From positions 1 to 64,000 of the forward strand of contig NZ_JACHGO010000002.1 in assembly GCF_014202345.1 (NCBI RefSeq): 64,000 bases of DNA, given 5' to 3'. Made by a program: the position numbers and the translations under genes. This document shows positions 49,689 to 59,133 of this stretch, one piece after another. Origin of the DNA: Desulfovibrio intestinalis (GTDB taxonomy: Bacteria > Desulfobacterota > Desulfovibrionia > Desulfovibrionales > Desulfovibrionaceae). The notes under the pieces were generated by a model that had not been told where the DNA came from, made no database searches, and saw nothing but the letters and a program-made list of their open reading frames with translations. Each line of letters opens with the position of its first letter. Position 1 is the first letter of the stretch.

Positions 49689-50753
49689 ATGGAATGGCTG
49701 TATATTTTGATGCCCATTTCCGGCGTTAATATTTTTTGGCCGGGATTGATCATTCTTGGATTCGGCGTGGGTATTATCGGCGGCTTCTTTGGTCTGGGCG
49801 GCGCATGGATGGTGACCCCCGGTCTGAATATTCTGGGCTTTCCTATGGCATTCGCCATCGGCACCGACGTGGCGCAGATGGCAGGTAAATCACTTATTTC
49901 AACCATGAGGCACGGCAAGTTTGGCAACGTTGACTACATGCTGGGCATCACCATGCTCGTTGGTACGGTCATCGGCGTTGAAATTGGCGCGCAGATGGTC
50001 ATGTGGCTTGAGCGCATCGGCTCCGTCGACAAGGTCGTACGCTGGCTCTACGTCGTACTGCTCATGTCGATCGCATGGCTCGTCTTTCACGATGCCGCAG
50101 TGCGCCGCCGCAAGGAACGCGAAGCCAAGGCCCAACACAAGGAACTTGACGCTAGCGCCGTTGGAATTGACTGGGCTTCACGCCTTCAAGCCATCAGGAT
50201 TCCCCCTGTTATCCATTACAAGCATGCCAATATCACCTGCTCGGCATGGCTGCCCATCACCGTTAGCCTTTTCACGGGCTGGTTGGCCGGTATCCTCGGC
50301 ATCGGCGGTGGCCTCATCCGTATGCCCGCTCTGGTCTATCTTGTGGGCTGCCCCACCCATCTGGCAGTGGGCACGGACCTCTTTGAAGTCGCCATCTCCG
50401 GCCTGTACGGTACAGCGTCCTACGCATACAAGGGTCGCGTGGAACTCCTGGCCGCGCTCATCATGCTCGCTGGCGCCGCTGTTGGCGCGCAGATAGGCGT
50501 GGTAGCGACCAAGTACGTCAAGGGTTACGGCATCCGCTTTGTGTTCGGTCTGGCTGTTCTTGGTTGCCTTATGTCGGTTATTCTCAAGCTTCTTGAAGCC
50601 GAATTCCCGTCCTGGGGCTGGTTGCTTGGCCCTATGGCCACTGTTGAAGTGCTTGGCTTCGTTAGCGCCATTTCCATCTACATCGCGGTGAAGATGGTCC
50701 AGGGTGCCAAGGCGGAATTGGCCGCCAAGAAGATGCGTGCAGCGAACAGCTAG
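49689..50753 (+). CDS. TauE/SafE-family anion exporter
   Basis: The 354-residue membrane protein has about eight helices. The two repeats carry FGVGIIGGFFGLGGAWMVTPGL near the start and LAGILGIGGGLIRMPALVYL in the middle, both typical of the TauE/SafE family. A charged loop lies near residue 140. It is under the sigma-54 promoter. The exported anion is unknown; sulfite or organosulfonates are family precedents. Confidence 0.9.
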   Translation: MEWLYILMPISGVNIFWPGLIILGFGVGIIGGFFGLGGAWMVTPGLNILGFPMAFAIGTDVAQMAGKSLISTMRHGKFGNVDYMLGITMLVGTVIGVEIGAQMVMWLERIGSVDKVVRWLYVVLLMSIAWLVFHDAAVRRRKEREAKAQHKELDASAVGIDWASRLQAIRIPPVIHYKHANITCSAWLPITVSLFTGWLAGILGIGGGLIRMPALVYLVGCPTHLAVGTDLFEVAISGLYGTASYAYKGRVELLAALIMLAGAAVGAQIGVVATKYVKGYGIRFVFGLAVLGCLMSVILKLLEAEFPSWGWLLGPMATVEVLGFVSAISIYIAVKMVQGAKAELAAKKMRAANS

Positions 50754-50766
50754 GAGGAACACAGCC

Positions 50767-51360
50767 ATGAAGATTCGTAGTTTGCTGCTTACCCTGGTAC
50801 TTGGACTCGCCACCTTTCTCACTGCCTGCAACTTTGAAGGCGGAGTAGAACAGGGCCGTTGCGTAGCCTATAATCCCGAAGCCAAAACACTGACCATCGT
50901 GGTTGACGTCACCCACGATCAGTTCAACCCCCATTATAGTGGCGGAACACATACATATAAGCTTCCTACCGTGCCTGGCGAAATGGGGCCCGCGCCTGAA
51001 GTGGGCGGCCGCCTCATGATTGACCTGGCTAAAAATACGGTGCTCATATACGACCTCGACGCCAAGGCAGTTCGCGAAATTCCCGTTCAGTTCGTTGACG
51101 TGGAAAAGAACATCCGGCCCAGGCATCCCAAGGTTGCTGGCAAGACATTCCCCATCATCGACAAGGAACAGCAGACCGTTACGGTGTACTCCGGCCGCCT
51201 GAGTTCCCTGATAACCTTCAAGGTGCCTGCCAGCGAGATTGATCTGCCCCCCTATGCCTGGACGGCTGGCAATGAAATGCGCGTAGCCTTCCGCAATAGC
51301 GACAAGGATCAGGCAATACGCATCATGAACGTGAGCAAGACCAATATATTCAGCAAGTAA
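50767..51360 (+). CDS. lipoprotein of unknown function (DUF4881-like)
   Basis: The 197-residue protein has a lipoprotein signal ending FLTAC (Cys at about 20), so it is membrane-anchored outside the cytoplasm. The rest is beta-rich, with FEGGVEQGRCVAYNPEAKTL and a C-terminal NEMRVAFRNSDKDQAIRIMN. From memory it fits DUF4881, a family seen mainly in sulfate reducers. ATG 50767 follows aggagg. It is in the sigma-54 operon behind the exporter. Confidence 0.75.
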   Translation: MKIRSLLLTLVLGLATFLTACNFEGGVEQGRCVAYNPEAKTLTIVVDVTHDQFNPHYSGGTHTYKLPTVPGEMGPAPEVGGRLMIDLAKNTVLIYDLDAKAVREIPVQFVDVEKNIRPRHPKVAGKTFPIIDKEQQTVTVYSGRLSSLITFKVPASEIDLPPYAWTAGNEMRVAFRNSDKDQAIRIMNVSKTNIFSK

Positions 51361-51425
51361 GGTTTATACGGCATCAATTCCGGGGCGGGTAAAACCCGCC
51401 CCGGCGAAAGTCTCCGGAGAGCAGC

Positions 51426-51740
51426 ATGAACAGCTACAAGCAACACCTCTATATCAGTTGCATTCGCATAACAGCCAACATGCTCATGGTGGCAGCAGTT
51501 TTTGCGGCCATGTACCAGTCGGCGCGCAGTGTCAACTCTGCCGAACTGGTTTTCTGCGCCTGGTTTTTCGGCATTACCGTCTCTGTATGGGCCGCAGCCT
51601 TCTGGTTGACGCGGCAGGTTCGCCGGCGCTTTCCCGCTGAAGGGCAAAGTATGGTTCAATTGCCGCGCGAAGGACTCAGCCTTGTCAGCTGGCGTGTGCT
51701 TGAATCTTCCCCCAGTTCTTTGATGGCTCAACGCTCATGA
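51426..51740 (+). CDS. small two-helix membrane protein
   Basis: The 104-residue protein has two membrane helices (about 14-34 and 42-62) and a basic C-terminal tail. A ggagagc site precedes the ATG. Its stop overlaps the next gene (ATGA). No family is recognised. A hairpin-like ggcgggtaaaacccgcc (51383-51399) lies in the gap before it. Confidence 0.7.
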   Translation: MNSYKQHLYISCIRITANMLMVAAVFAAMYQSARSVNSAELVFCAWFFGITVSVWAAAFWLTRQVRRRFPAEGQSMVQLPREGLSLVSWRVLESSPSSLMAQRS

Positions 51741-52675
51741 TTGCCGCTCACCCTGTCAGAGGATGTAACTTGCCCATGCAGACAGTTCTTGATGACGACA
51801 CCTGGGATGCCTGTCAGGAAATCCGTCAGCGTCAGCGTAAACTTGGTATGGTATGCGCCGTGCTGCTGGCGATAGCCTTGCTGTGCCTGGTTGACGGCCT
51901 GCAAGGGCTTATGCGTTCGGGGGCCACGGTTCTTGAGCTTCTGCCGGAAAAATCTGCGGCTCTGTCGGGGCCGCTGACCATAAAAAATCCAGTAACAAGA
52001 GATATTGAGGTGAGCTTTGCGCCCGCAAACGCGCCCCTGTCTTTTACGCTGGAAGGTTTTTTTGCTGGCTACTGGTTTGGCAACGGCATGTGGCGCGGCA
52101 TTGTTGCCGCCCAAAGTGAAGCCGAACCCGGTGAATACCATATGCGCGTGGCTTTCAGGGGCGCTGCGGCCAGTACATTTCAAAACTATACCGTGATCGT
52201 GCGCGCCGATGCCGTTGACATGCGCACGCATTCCACTTCGTTTACCCATCGCCTTACGGGATTTAATCCCTTTGCTTTGGCGGTCGGCTTTGTAGGGCTG
52301 GCGCTGCTGGTGGGCGTGGGTGTTTACCGTCATGGCAGCATGATTATACGCACGCTGGTGCGCCTTGGGTGTGGCGAAATAGTACGCGTGCAGCAAGAAA
52401 AAGACGGGTTGCGCCTCTGGTGCCTTCTTTATGGTTCGCGTCCTCCATATGAAGGCACGGTTTGCGCGGTCATCACAACCGAAGGCAGTGTTTTGGCCCA
52501 TGCACGGGCGGGCACGGCAGCCAAGGGATCGCTGCAACTGTTCATATCCGATCACGACCGGGCCCAAAAAGAGTCTGGTTACACTCAGGACGAAATTTCT
52601 TTCGCCGTGCGGCCCGGCTGCCTTGTCTGCCTGCGACCTCCGTGTTCGCAGTCTCCTCCGGCCCCCGCAAGCTGA
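51737..52675 (+). CDS. membrane protein with periplasmic domain, last gene of the sigma-54 operon
   Basis: The protein has 312 residues. A membrane helix (about 37-56) leads to a periplasmic beta-rich domain to about 170 (SGPLTIKNPVTRDIEVSFAP). A second helix (FALAVGFVGLALLVGVGVY) is followed by a cytoplasmic domain. ATG 51737 overlaps the previous stop. ATG 51776 is an alternative. No known family is recognised. Coupling to the small membrane protein suggests a complex. Confidence 0.7.
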   Translation: MIAAHPVRGCNLPMQTVLDDDTWDACQEIRQRQRKLGMVCAVLLAIALLCLVDGLQGLMRSGATVLELLPEKSAALSGPLTIKNPVTRDIEVSFAPANAPLSFTLEGFFAGYWFGNGMWRGIVAAQSEAEPGEYHMRVAFRGAAASTFQNYTVIVRADAVDMRTHSTSFTHRLTGFNPFALAVGFVGLALLVGVGVYRHGSMIIRTLVRLGCGEIVRVQQEKDGLRLWCLLYGSRPPYEGTVCAVITTEGSVLAHARAGTAAKGSLQLFISDHDRAQKESGYTQDEISFAVRPGCLVCLRPPCSQSPPAPAS

Positions 52676-52938
52676 GCCAACCGGCGTTGAGCGGCATGCA
52701 CATACGCGCCTTTGTGCATGCCGCATTTAAAATATCCACCTATTGTCCGCCTTTGGCTGGTTGCTTCTCAGGGAGCGCCGCCAGGGCGGATTTTAAGGTT
52801 TTACGGCCTGTTACAGCCCCACGCTGAAGCCAGTAATATCCGGCAATCTGCCTTTTCCCGCTCTTGCCGCCCGTGCGGCCATGCGTTAATATTCGCGGGT
52901 TATATGCCCCTTGAGGGCGCAAAACCAAGGTGGATTTC

Positions 52939-53451
52939 ATGCTACAACAGTGTCCTTGCGGCAGCGGGCGTACTTTGGCCCAATGCTGTGGCCCCTATAT
53001 GGACGGCGCGGTCTGGCCCGATAATGCCGAAACTCTTATGCGTTCACGCTATTCAGCCTATGTGCTGGGCCGTTATCAATGGCTTGTGGACAGTACCCAT
53101 CCCGACTACCGTGATGACATCTCGGTGGAAAAGCTGACCGAACAGGCCAGGGATGTTCAGTGGCTGCGTCTTGATGTGGAGCGGACAGAAGACAATGTGC
53201 CCGCCGGGCAGAACGGCGAGCTTTTTGATGTGGTGGAGTTTCACGCCTATTACGAAATGGAAGGCATTCCACGGCAGTTGGGCGAGCGCAGTTTTTTCAC
53301 CCGTGACGAAGACAAGATTTACTATGTGGACGGCGTGGCCTTGCGGCCAGAAGCCTACCGCAGGCCGGAAGCCAAGGTGGGGCGTAATGATCCCTGCCCT
53401 TGCGGCAGCGGCAAGAAGCATAAAAAATGTTGTGGAGCCGGAAACGCTTGA
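52939..53451 (+). CDS. ychJ: YchJ-family SEC-C motif protein
   Basis: The 170-residue protein has a SEC-C zinc motif at each end ([16 protein letters not shown] and [14 protein letters not shown]). Between them is the YchJ core ([20 protein letters not shown], then LGERSFF). YchJ proteins are widespread and of uncertain function. SEC-C motifs bind zinc and often contact SecB or the ribosome. ATG 52939 fits the aaggtgg site better than GTG 52930. Confidence 0.9.
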   Translation: MLQQCPCGSGRTLAQCCGPYMDGAVWPDNAETLMRSRYSAYVLGRYQWLVDSTHPDYRDDISVEKLTEQARDVQWLRLDVERTEDNVPAGQNGELFDVVEFHAYYEMEGIPRQLGERSFFTRDEDKIYYVDGVALRPEAYRRPEAKVGRNDPCPCGSGKKHKKCCGAGNA

Positions 53452-53834
53452 GTCCGCGCAGCACAGAAACGGCGGCGCGAGGAACAGGCAAAAGCGGCCC
53501 GCTGACTGCCATTCGCCAGTTTTGCCTTGAATGCCAGGGGGCGTCGGGCAAAGCCGTGCGCGCTTGTACCGACAGACATTGCCCGCTTTGGGACTGGCGT
53601 CTTGCCTCCTTGCCTGACGAGCCTTGCCCCGTACCTGAAGACCAGGCAGGGCGTCAGGCTTTGCGCGCCATACGCAGGCAGTGCATGCTCTGCGCTGGCG
53701 ACAGGGGCGAGGTACGGGCCTGCGCGGCACGCGAGGTCTGCGTGTTGTGGCGCTACCGTTTTGGTGTGCGGCCACAAACGTACAAGCTGGTACGCCGCCG
53801 TTTTTTTGCGCCCAAGCCTCTGAGCCTGCTCTAA
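53427..53834 (+). CDS. tandem Cys-motif (zinc-finger-like) protein
   Basis: The 135-residue basic protein has two similar Cys units: [20 protein letters not shown]...CPLWDWR (about 28-59) and [19 protein letters not shown]...VCVLWRYR (about 80-111). Each has Cys-x-x-Cys, then Cys and Cys-x-LW-x-[WY]-R, a likely zinc site. It overlaps ychJ by 25 bp. Single units of this type occur in small phage and bacterial proteins of unknown function. The duplication is visible directly. Confidence 0.7.
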   Translation: MLWSRKRLSPRSTETAARGTGKSGPLTAIRQFCLECQGASGKAVRACTDRHCPLWDWRLASLPDEPCPVPEDQAGRQALRAIRRQCMLCAGDRGEVRACAAREVCVLWRYRFGVRPQTYKLVRRRFFAPKPLSLL

Positions 53835-54135
53835 TGACGCACTTGCAGCGCCTCCAGCAACATACATGGCCGCTGGAGGCGCTCGGCTTGAATTCAAGGG
53901 TGTTGTTTAAAATGTTGAAGACGCTCGCCACAATATCTGGCCGCACAGATGCACAGGTATGCTTCCGGTTTTCAGCGCCAGTAACGGTCAGGCGATTTCT
54001 TGGGCTAACGGCTGCATCTGTGTTATAGGGCTTCATGGTGGCGGGCTGTTCGCACAGCCGCCAGAACAATTTCATTTTGAGACTGCTTCAAGCCTTGCAC
54101 CGTCATGAACACGGCAAGGCATAAAGGAGAAGCCC
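53835..54135. other. leader of phosphoglucose isomerase gene
   Basis: No gene is seen. A perfect 12-bp inverted repeat agcgcctccagc/gctggaggcgct (53847-53883) without T-run follows the Cys-motif gene. Confidence 0.6.
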
Positions 54136-55476
54136 ATGCCTCATTATCTTGAATGGTCCAGAGCCTATAGTCACAGGTTGAACGCGGCGGATGGCGCTCC
54201 CCTTCAGGCCAGAGCCGCGGAGATGGGCGCTCGGCTTGAACGAGAGCTGGCGCAGGGCATTTTGCCCTTTCTGTCCATGCCGTACCGCGCAACGCTGGAA
54301 AAAGATCTGCCTCCGATTCTGGAAAAAGTGCGGACCCGCAAGCATATGCTTGTATTGGGTATAGGAGGGTCCGCTCTGGGCGCGCGTGCCATACAAAGAG
54401 CCTTTGCGCCGGGGCAGGACAGGCCGGGACATGACGGGCCGTGCCTGTGGATAGCCGACAACGTATGCGCGGAAGAATTTGAAGCCCTGCTGGCTGGGCT
54501 TGATGCGGCGGATACTTCAGTGGTCTGCATCAGCAAGTCGGGTGGAACGATCGAGACACTGGCGCAGTATTTTCTGGTGCGGCAGTGGCTTCAGGCCGAT
54601 TTGGGCGAAGGCTGGCGCGAGCATATGGTGGTGGTCACCGATGCTGTGTCCGGCTACCTGCGTCAGGAGGCCACGTCGCACGGCCTGGCTTCGCTTGAAG
54701 TTCCAGACCATCTGGGCGGGCGCTATTCGGTGCTCTCTGCCGTGGGGCTTTTGCCCGCAGGATTTTTGGGTGTTGACTGGCGTGCCTTGCTGGACGGCGC
54801 AGCCGAGGTGGCCCGGCCCCTGCTGGAAGCGCCGCGCTCCTTGGGCAGCCATCCTTCCTACGCGCTTGCCTGCTGGGCCAGGGCGCTGGAGCTGCAAGAG
54901 TACAGCGAGCTCATCCTGTTCTGCTATGTGCCGCAATGGGCGGCCCTTGGGCCGTGGTTTGCGCAACTGTGGGCGGAAAGTCTCGGCAAGGACGGATTGG
55001 GCATTCTGCCTGTGGCCGCCACGGGCGTTACAGATCAGCATTCCGTAAATCAGATGTTTTTGAGCGGCCCGCGCAACAAGGGCTGCATCTTCCTTACCAG
55101 TCGCGGGCAGGCCGAAGGCCGCGTCTTTGGTCAGGACTTGCCGCAGGAATGGGCATGGCTGCGGGGCAAGCCCCTGGGCTCGCTGCTTGAGGCCGAAGCC
55201 CTTGGGACGCGCATGGCCCTTTGCATGAACGAAGTGCCTCTGGTGCATATGGATATGGACGGAACCGGGCCCAATGCCGCGGGAGCCTTCATGCTGTTGC
55301 TGGAAGCCGCAACCCTGTTCACAGGCTGGCTTATGGGGGTGAACCCCCTGGACCAGCCCGCTGTGGAGCTGGGCAAGCGTTTGGCCAATGCGCGCCTTGG
55401 CGCGCCGGGCTATGTGACAGAACATGCGGATCTGGATAATTTTATGGCCGTGCCCTTGCAAGAGCAGGCATTTTAA
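54136..55476 (+). CDS. pgi: glucose-6-phosphate isomerase
   Basis: The 446-residue enzyme interconverts glucose 6-phosphate and fructose 6-phosphate. It has the phosphate-binding LGIGGSALGARA, SKSGGTIET, the AVGLLP helix, GVTDQHSVNQMF (near the active site) and the family signature region NPLDQPAVELGK. It is of the shorter bacterial type. A good aaggag site precedes the ATG. A two-component system follows by 9 bp and is probably on the same transcript, an unusual pairing. Confidence 0.93.
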   Translation: MPHYLEWSRAYSHRLNAADGAPLQARAAEMGARLERELAQGILPFLSMPYRATLEKDLPPILEKVRTRKHMLVLGIGGSALGARAIQRAFAPGQDRPGHDGPCLWIADNVCAEEFEALLAGLDAADTSVVCISKSGGTIETLAQYFLVRQWLQADLGEGWREHMVVVTDAVSGYLRQEATSHGLASLEVPDHLGGRYSVLSAVGLLPAGFLGVDWRALLDGAAEVARPLLEAPRSLGSHPSYALACWARALELQEYSELILFCYVPQWAALGPWFAQLWAESLGKDGLGILPVAATGVTDQHSVNQMFLSGPRNKGCIFLTSRGQAEGRVFGQDLPQEWAWLRGKPLGSLLEAEALGTRMALCMNEVPLVHMDMDGTGPNAAGAFMLLLEAATLFTGWLMGVNPLDQPAVELGKRLANARLGAPGYVTEHADLDNFMAVPLQEQAF

Positions 55477-55485
55477 GGAAGACAG

Positions 55486-57084
55486 ATGTTTTTCAGAAGA
55501 AAGCGGGGAGCGTCAGCTCAGGATCAAGGCGCTGGCTCCCACAATCCGCACGGCGGTCCACAATCCGAGGACAATGTACCGGGACCATACGCTGGCGGAG
55601 TACAGGACTGGAGCCCGAGCAATCAGGGCGGGCCTGCCACCGGATCAAAAGGCGATGCCGAGGGTGGGCTGCCGCTGAGCTATGCCCGTCCTCTTTCCTG
55701 GCTTTCACTGGTCGTCATTTTGCTCACCAGCCTGGGGCTTTCTTTCTTTATTTCAAACTCGGCTCGTGAAACCCTGTTGACGCGGCAAGAGGGCTTTGCC
55801 CGCTTGCTGGTGGAAAACCTCAACAGTCAGATATTCCGGCGCTTCGCCTTGCCAACGCTTATGGGCTACGGGCGTATAGCCTTGCGCCAGCCAGCCCAGT
55901 ACGAGCGGCTTGAGCAGGTTGTGCAGTCTGTCATTCAGGGGCTGCCGGTAGAGCGGTTGCGCATTTATGATTTTTCGCGCCTTGTGGCCTATTCCACGCG
56001 TAAAGAAGAGGTGGGCCGGGCAGGGCTTTCGCCTGCCAATCTGGATGAGGTTTTGCAGGGTACTGCCCTAAAATCTGAAATTATTTCAACTATTCCGGCA
56101 TGGCAGGCCCCTTTCAGATTGCCGCTGGAGGAGGGCACGTTTGTTTTGCGTGTTCTTTATCCGTTGAAGGGCGAACCGTTGCAGCCGGGTCAAGAGGCTC
56201 CCATTATGGGGGCTTTGGAGCTGACGCAGGACATTACGGGCGACTATGAGCAGGTGCTGACATTTCAGGGCATCATTGTGGTCATGTGTCTCATGTCGTC
56301 GGTGGTTCTTTTTGGCCTGCTGATTATGCTTATCCACCGTTCGGAGCGTGTGCTTGCCGAACGCATGCAGAAAAACCGGCAGCTTGAAAAGCAATTGCAC
56401 AGTAATGAACGCTTTGTGAGCATGGGGCGCGTTGTAGCCAGTATTGCCCACGAGATTCGGAATCCCCTGGGCATTATCCGCTCCAGCGCCGAATTGCTGC
56501 AACGCCGTACAGATCAGGCAGACGCTGGCACACGCCGCATACTGGGCGCTATTTTTGATGAATCGGTACGGCTCTCGCAGACAGTGAACGATTTTCTGGA
56601 CTATGCCCGCCCCCGTCAGCCCAAGCAGGATCTGGTTGATGTAAGCCTTGTGCTGGATCAGGTTCTGGCTTTTCTTGAAGGCGACATGGCCCGCCGTGAC
56701 GTTGCTGTGGAGCGGCAGCCAATGGAAGGTCTTTTCATTCGGGGCGACAAGGATTTGCTGTACCGCGCTTTTTACAATATCCTTGTTAACGGACAACAGG
56801 CAATGGACGGGCCGGGTATCCTGCGCATCAGCGGCGACCACGACGGCGAGGGCCATGTAAGGCTGGAATTTCTCGATTCCGGTCCCGGCTTTGACGCCGC
56901 CATTGTGGGCAATCTGCTGGACCCCTTCTTTACAACCAAAGACGGGGGCACGGGCCTTGGTCTGCCTATTGTACAGTCCATCATTGCCAGCCACGGCGGC
57001 GTGATCCAGCTGGAAAACGGTCCGGACGGCGGCGCTCTTGTACGGGTGCTACTGCCCGAGGCCCATACCGGGGCACAGGAATAG
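55486..57084 (+). CDS. sensor histidine kinase (NtrB/AtoS-type)
   Basis: The 532-residue protein has a low-complexity Gly/Asn/Pro-rich cytoplasmic N-terminus (1-65), unusual for this class. A membrane helix (about 70-88), a periplasmic sensor (90-250) and a second helix (about 260-285) follow. Next are HisKA with SIAHEIRNPLG (His near 320) and HATPase with NILVNGQQAM, LDSGPGFD and GGTGLGLPIV. It should phosphorylate the regulator encoded 4 bp downstream. The signal is unknown. Confidence 0.92.
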   Translation: MFFRRKRGASAQDQGAGSHNPHGGPQSEDNVPGPYAGGVQDWSPSNQGGPATGSKGDAEGGLPLSYARPLSWLSLVVILLTSLGLSFFISNSARETLLTRQEGFARLLVENLNSQIFRRFALPTLMGYGRIALRQPAQYERLEQVVQSVIQGLPVERLRIYDFSRLVAYSTRKEEVGRAGLSPANLDEVLQGTALKSEIISTIPAWQAPFRLPLEEGTFVLRVLYPLKGEPLQPGQEAPIMGALELTQDITGDYEQVLTFQGIIVVMCLMSSVVLFGLLIMLIHRSERVLAERMQKNRQLEKQLHSNERFVSMGRVVASIAHEIRNPLGIIRSSAELLQRRTDQADAGTRRILGAIFDESVRLSQTVNDFLDYARPRQPKQDLVDVSLVLDQVLAFLEGDMARRDVAVERQPMEGLFIRGDKDLLYRAFYNILVNGQQAMDGPGILRISGDHDGEGHVRLEFLDSGPGFDAAIVGNLLDPFFTTKDGGTGLGLPIVQSIIASHGGVIQLENGPDGGALVRVLLPEAHTGAQE

Positions 57085-57088
57085 TCTT

Positions 57089-58468
57089 ATGAGTGAAAAA
57101 GCGCATATTCTGGTTATTGACGACGAAAAAAACTATCTGTTGGTTCTGCAAACCTTGCTGGAAGACGAAGGCTATTCTGTCACCGCCATCAGTGACCCGG
57201 AAACCGCCCTGGCTTTTCTTGAAGAAAGCGAAGTGGATGTGGTGGTTACGGACATGAAGATGCCCAAGGTGTCCGGGCGTCAGGTGCTTGAAAGAGTAAA
57301 GAAAAGCTGGCCCTACATTCCGGTGCTTATCATGACGGCCTTCGGCTCCATTGAAAGCGCTGTGGATGTTATGAAATACGGCGCTTTTGATTATATCACC
57401 AAACCATTTTCCAACGACGAGCTTTTGCTCTCCATCCATAACGCCGTAGAACTGGCCCGCGCCCACCGCCAGTACCGTCTGCTTCAGGAAGTTATGGAAG
57501 ACCGCTACGGCGTACACAAAATCGTGGGGCGCAGCCGCGCCATACGCGATGTGCTTGTGATGGTCGAACGGGCCGCACCTAGCCGTTCCACAGTGCTTAT
57601 TACCGGTGAATCCGGTACGGGCAAGGAACTGGTGGCACGGGCCATCCACTATACAAGCCCCCGTAAAGACAAACCCTTTGTGTCCGTTAACTGCATGGCG
57701 CTCAACCCTGGCGTGCTTGAGAGCGAACTTTTCGGCCACGAAAAGGGCTCCTTTACCGGAGCCGTGGCCATGCGCCGGGGCCGCTTTGAGCAGGCCGACG
57801 GCGGCACGCTTTTTCTGGATGAAATAGCGGAACTTACGCCCGACCTTCAGGTCAAGCTGTTGCGCGTGCTTCAGGAAAGGCGCTTTGAACGCGTGGGCGG
57901 CGGTGAAGAAATCGAGGTCGACATCCGCGTGGTGGCCGCCACAAACAAAGATCTTGCCGCAATGGTGGAGAAGGGAACGTTTCGCGATGACCTGTACTAC
58001 AGGCTCAATGTGGTTCAGGTTCCCCTGCCGCCCCTGCGTGAGCGTCGTGAAGACATCCCCCTGCTGGTGGCCCATTTTGTGGAAAAGGTATGTGCCGACA
58101 ACACAATGTCTGCCAAAACCTTCACTACTGAAGCCCTCAACTACCTGACGGGCTATGAATGGCCGGGCAATATTCGGCAGCTGGAAAATGTGGTTGAAAG
58201 CTGTCTTGTGCTGGTGCCGGGCACGGTCATCAATGTGGACAATCTGCCAGCCGAGATCCGCGATGAAGAATCGCAGTTCAAGAGTGCCGTTGACCTTTTG
58301 CCCGTGCAGCTGGATCTGGCCGATACGCTGGAAAAAATTGAAGCAGCTCTCATCCGTCGAGCTTTGGTGCGTGCAGAGCTTGTTCAGGTTAAGGCTGCAG
58401 AATATCTTGGTATTTCAAAGAGTTTGCTGCAATATAAGTTGAAAAAATACGCCATAACCGGCCATTAA
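57089..58468 (+). CDS. NtrC-family sigma-54-dependent response regulator
   Basis: The 459-residue protein has a receiver domain with the phosphorylation Asp in VVVTDMKMP (about 55). The AAA+ domain follows with GESGTGKE, the GSFTGA loop and WPGNIRQLENV. A Fis-type helix-turn-helix ends the protein (KAAEYLGISKSLLQYKLKKY). All functional motifs are intact. It pairs with the kinase just upstream and activates sigma-54 promoters that I cannot identify here. The start at ATG 57089 is 4 bp after the kinase stop. Confidence 0.93.
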   Translation: MSEKAHILVIDDEKNYLLVLQTLLEDEGYSVTAISDPETALAFLEESEVDVVVTDMKMPKVSGRQVLERVKKSWPYIPVLIMTAFGSIESAVDVMKYGAFDYITKPFSNDELLLSIHNAVELARAHRQYRLLQEVMEDRYGVHKIVGRSRAIRDVLVMVERAAPSRSTVLITGESGTGKELVARAIHYTSPRKDKPFVSVNCMALNPGVLESELFGHEKGSFTGAVAMRRGRFEQADGGTLFLDEIAELTPDLQVKLLRVLQERRFERVGGGEEIEVDIRVVAATNKDLAAMVEKGTFRDDLYYRLNVVQVPLPPLRERREDIPLLVAHFVEKVCADNTMSAKTFTTEALNYLTGYEWPGNIRQLENVVESCLVLVPGTVINVDNLPAEIRDEESQFKSAVDLLPVQLDLADTLEKIEAALIRRALVRAELVQVKAAEYLGISKSLLQYKLKKYAITGH

Positions 58469-59133
58469 AGCTCTTTGGCTGCCCTGGCTGATTTGTATTC
58501 AGCCTGACATATCCCGTTTTGCGAAGCGCAGTCTGATATGCCGTAACATTTGCAGCAGGTTGGGCATGTGGTTTGCTTGCTGTGGAACGAAACTTTTGAA
58601 AACCGCCATTGTGTAATTGTTTTTTACTGTTACACAAAACAGCAACGTTTATAGAAATAAAAAACAGACCCGCTCCTGAACAGGGGCGGGTCTGTTTTTT
58701 TACGCTGTGTCTGGCAGATGCGTGCGCAGTTGGTCTGTCGTGCCGCATTACTGTGGCAGGTAACATCCCTATAACTTTGTAGATCGTGACATGGTTTGCT
58801 ATAGTCTATGGCGTCATGAATTACGCGGTATCCTTTTTAACTTGTCAAACCTGATTTTTTACATAAGTATATGTGAAAGACATAATGCGGCAAAGGCCAC
58901 CATTAGCGAGCAGGTTTTATCGTGCCCGTGTGGTTGGTGCAGAGCCGAAGCCATTGATTGATTAATCAGATAATGGCCTTTTTATATTGAAAAAAAGCAT
59001 CCGGCGTTAAAGCACCGGATGCAAAAGGCATATGCCAGAAGGCATGTGGGCAAGCAGGCCAGCGTGTCTTTCCGGCGGCTGCACTTGACAGCCGCCGGAT
59101 GTATACACACTTGATTATAGTCTGGGGCAGACG
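58469..59133. other. intergenic region between convergent operons
   Basis: No gene is seen. It has a terminator at 58659. It also has hairpins gcatccgg/ccggatgc (58997-59022) and ccggcggctg/cagccgccgg (about 59073-59099) near the malic enzyme gene end. Confidence 0.6.
58659..58702 (+). terminator. terminator of the pgi/two-component transcript
   Basis: The inverted repeat aaaaaacagacccgc/gcgggtctgtttttt ends in a T-run. It is bidirectional in form. Confidence 0.9.

Noticed and set aside
51728..52726. 332-residue minus-strand frame opposite the last sigma-54 operon gene
   Set aside because: Shadow of the coding strand. The plus-strand gene has coupling, membrane helices and a proper start.
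56981..58075. 364-residue minus-strand frame opposite the response regulator
   Set aside because: The response regulator has every expected motif, so the antisense frame is by chance.
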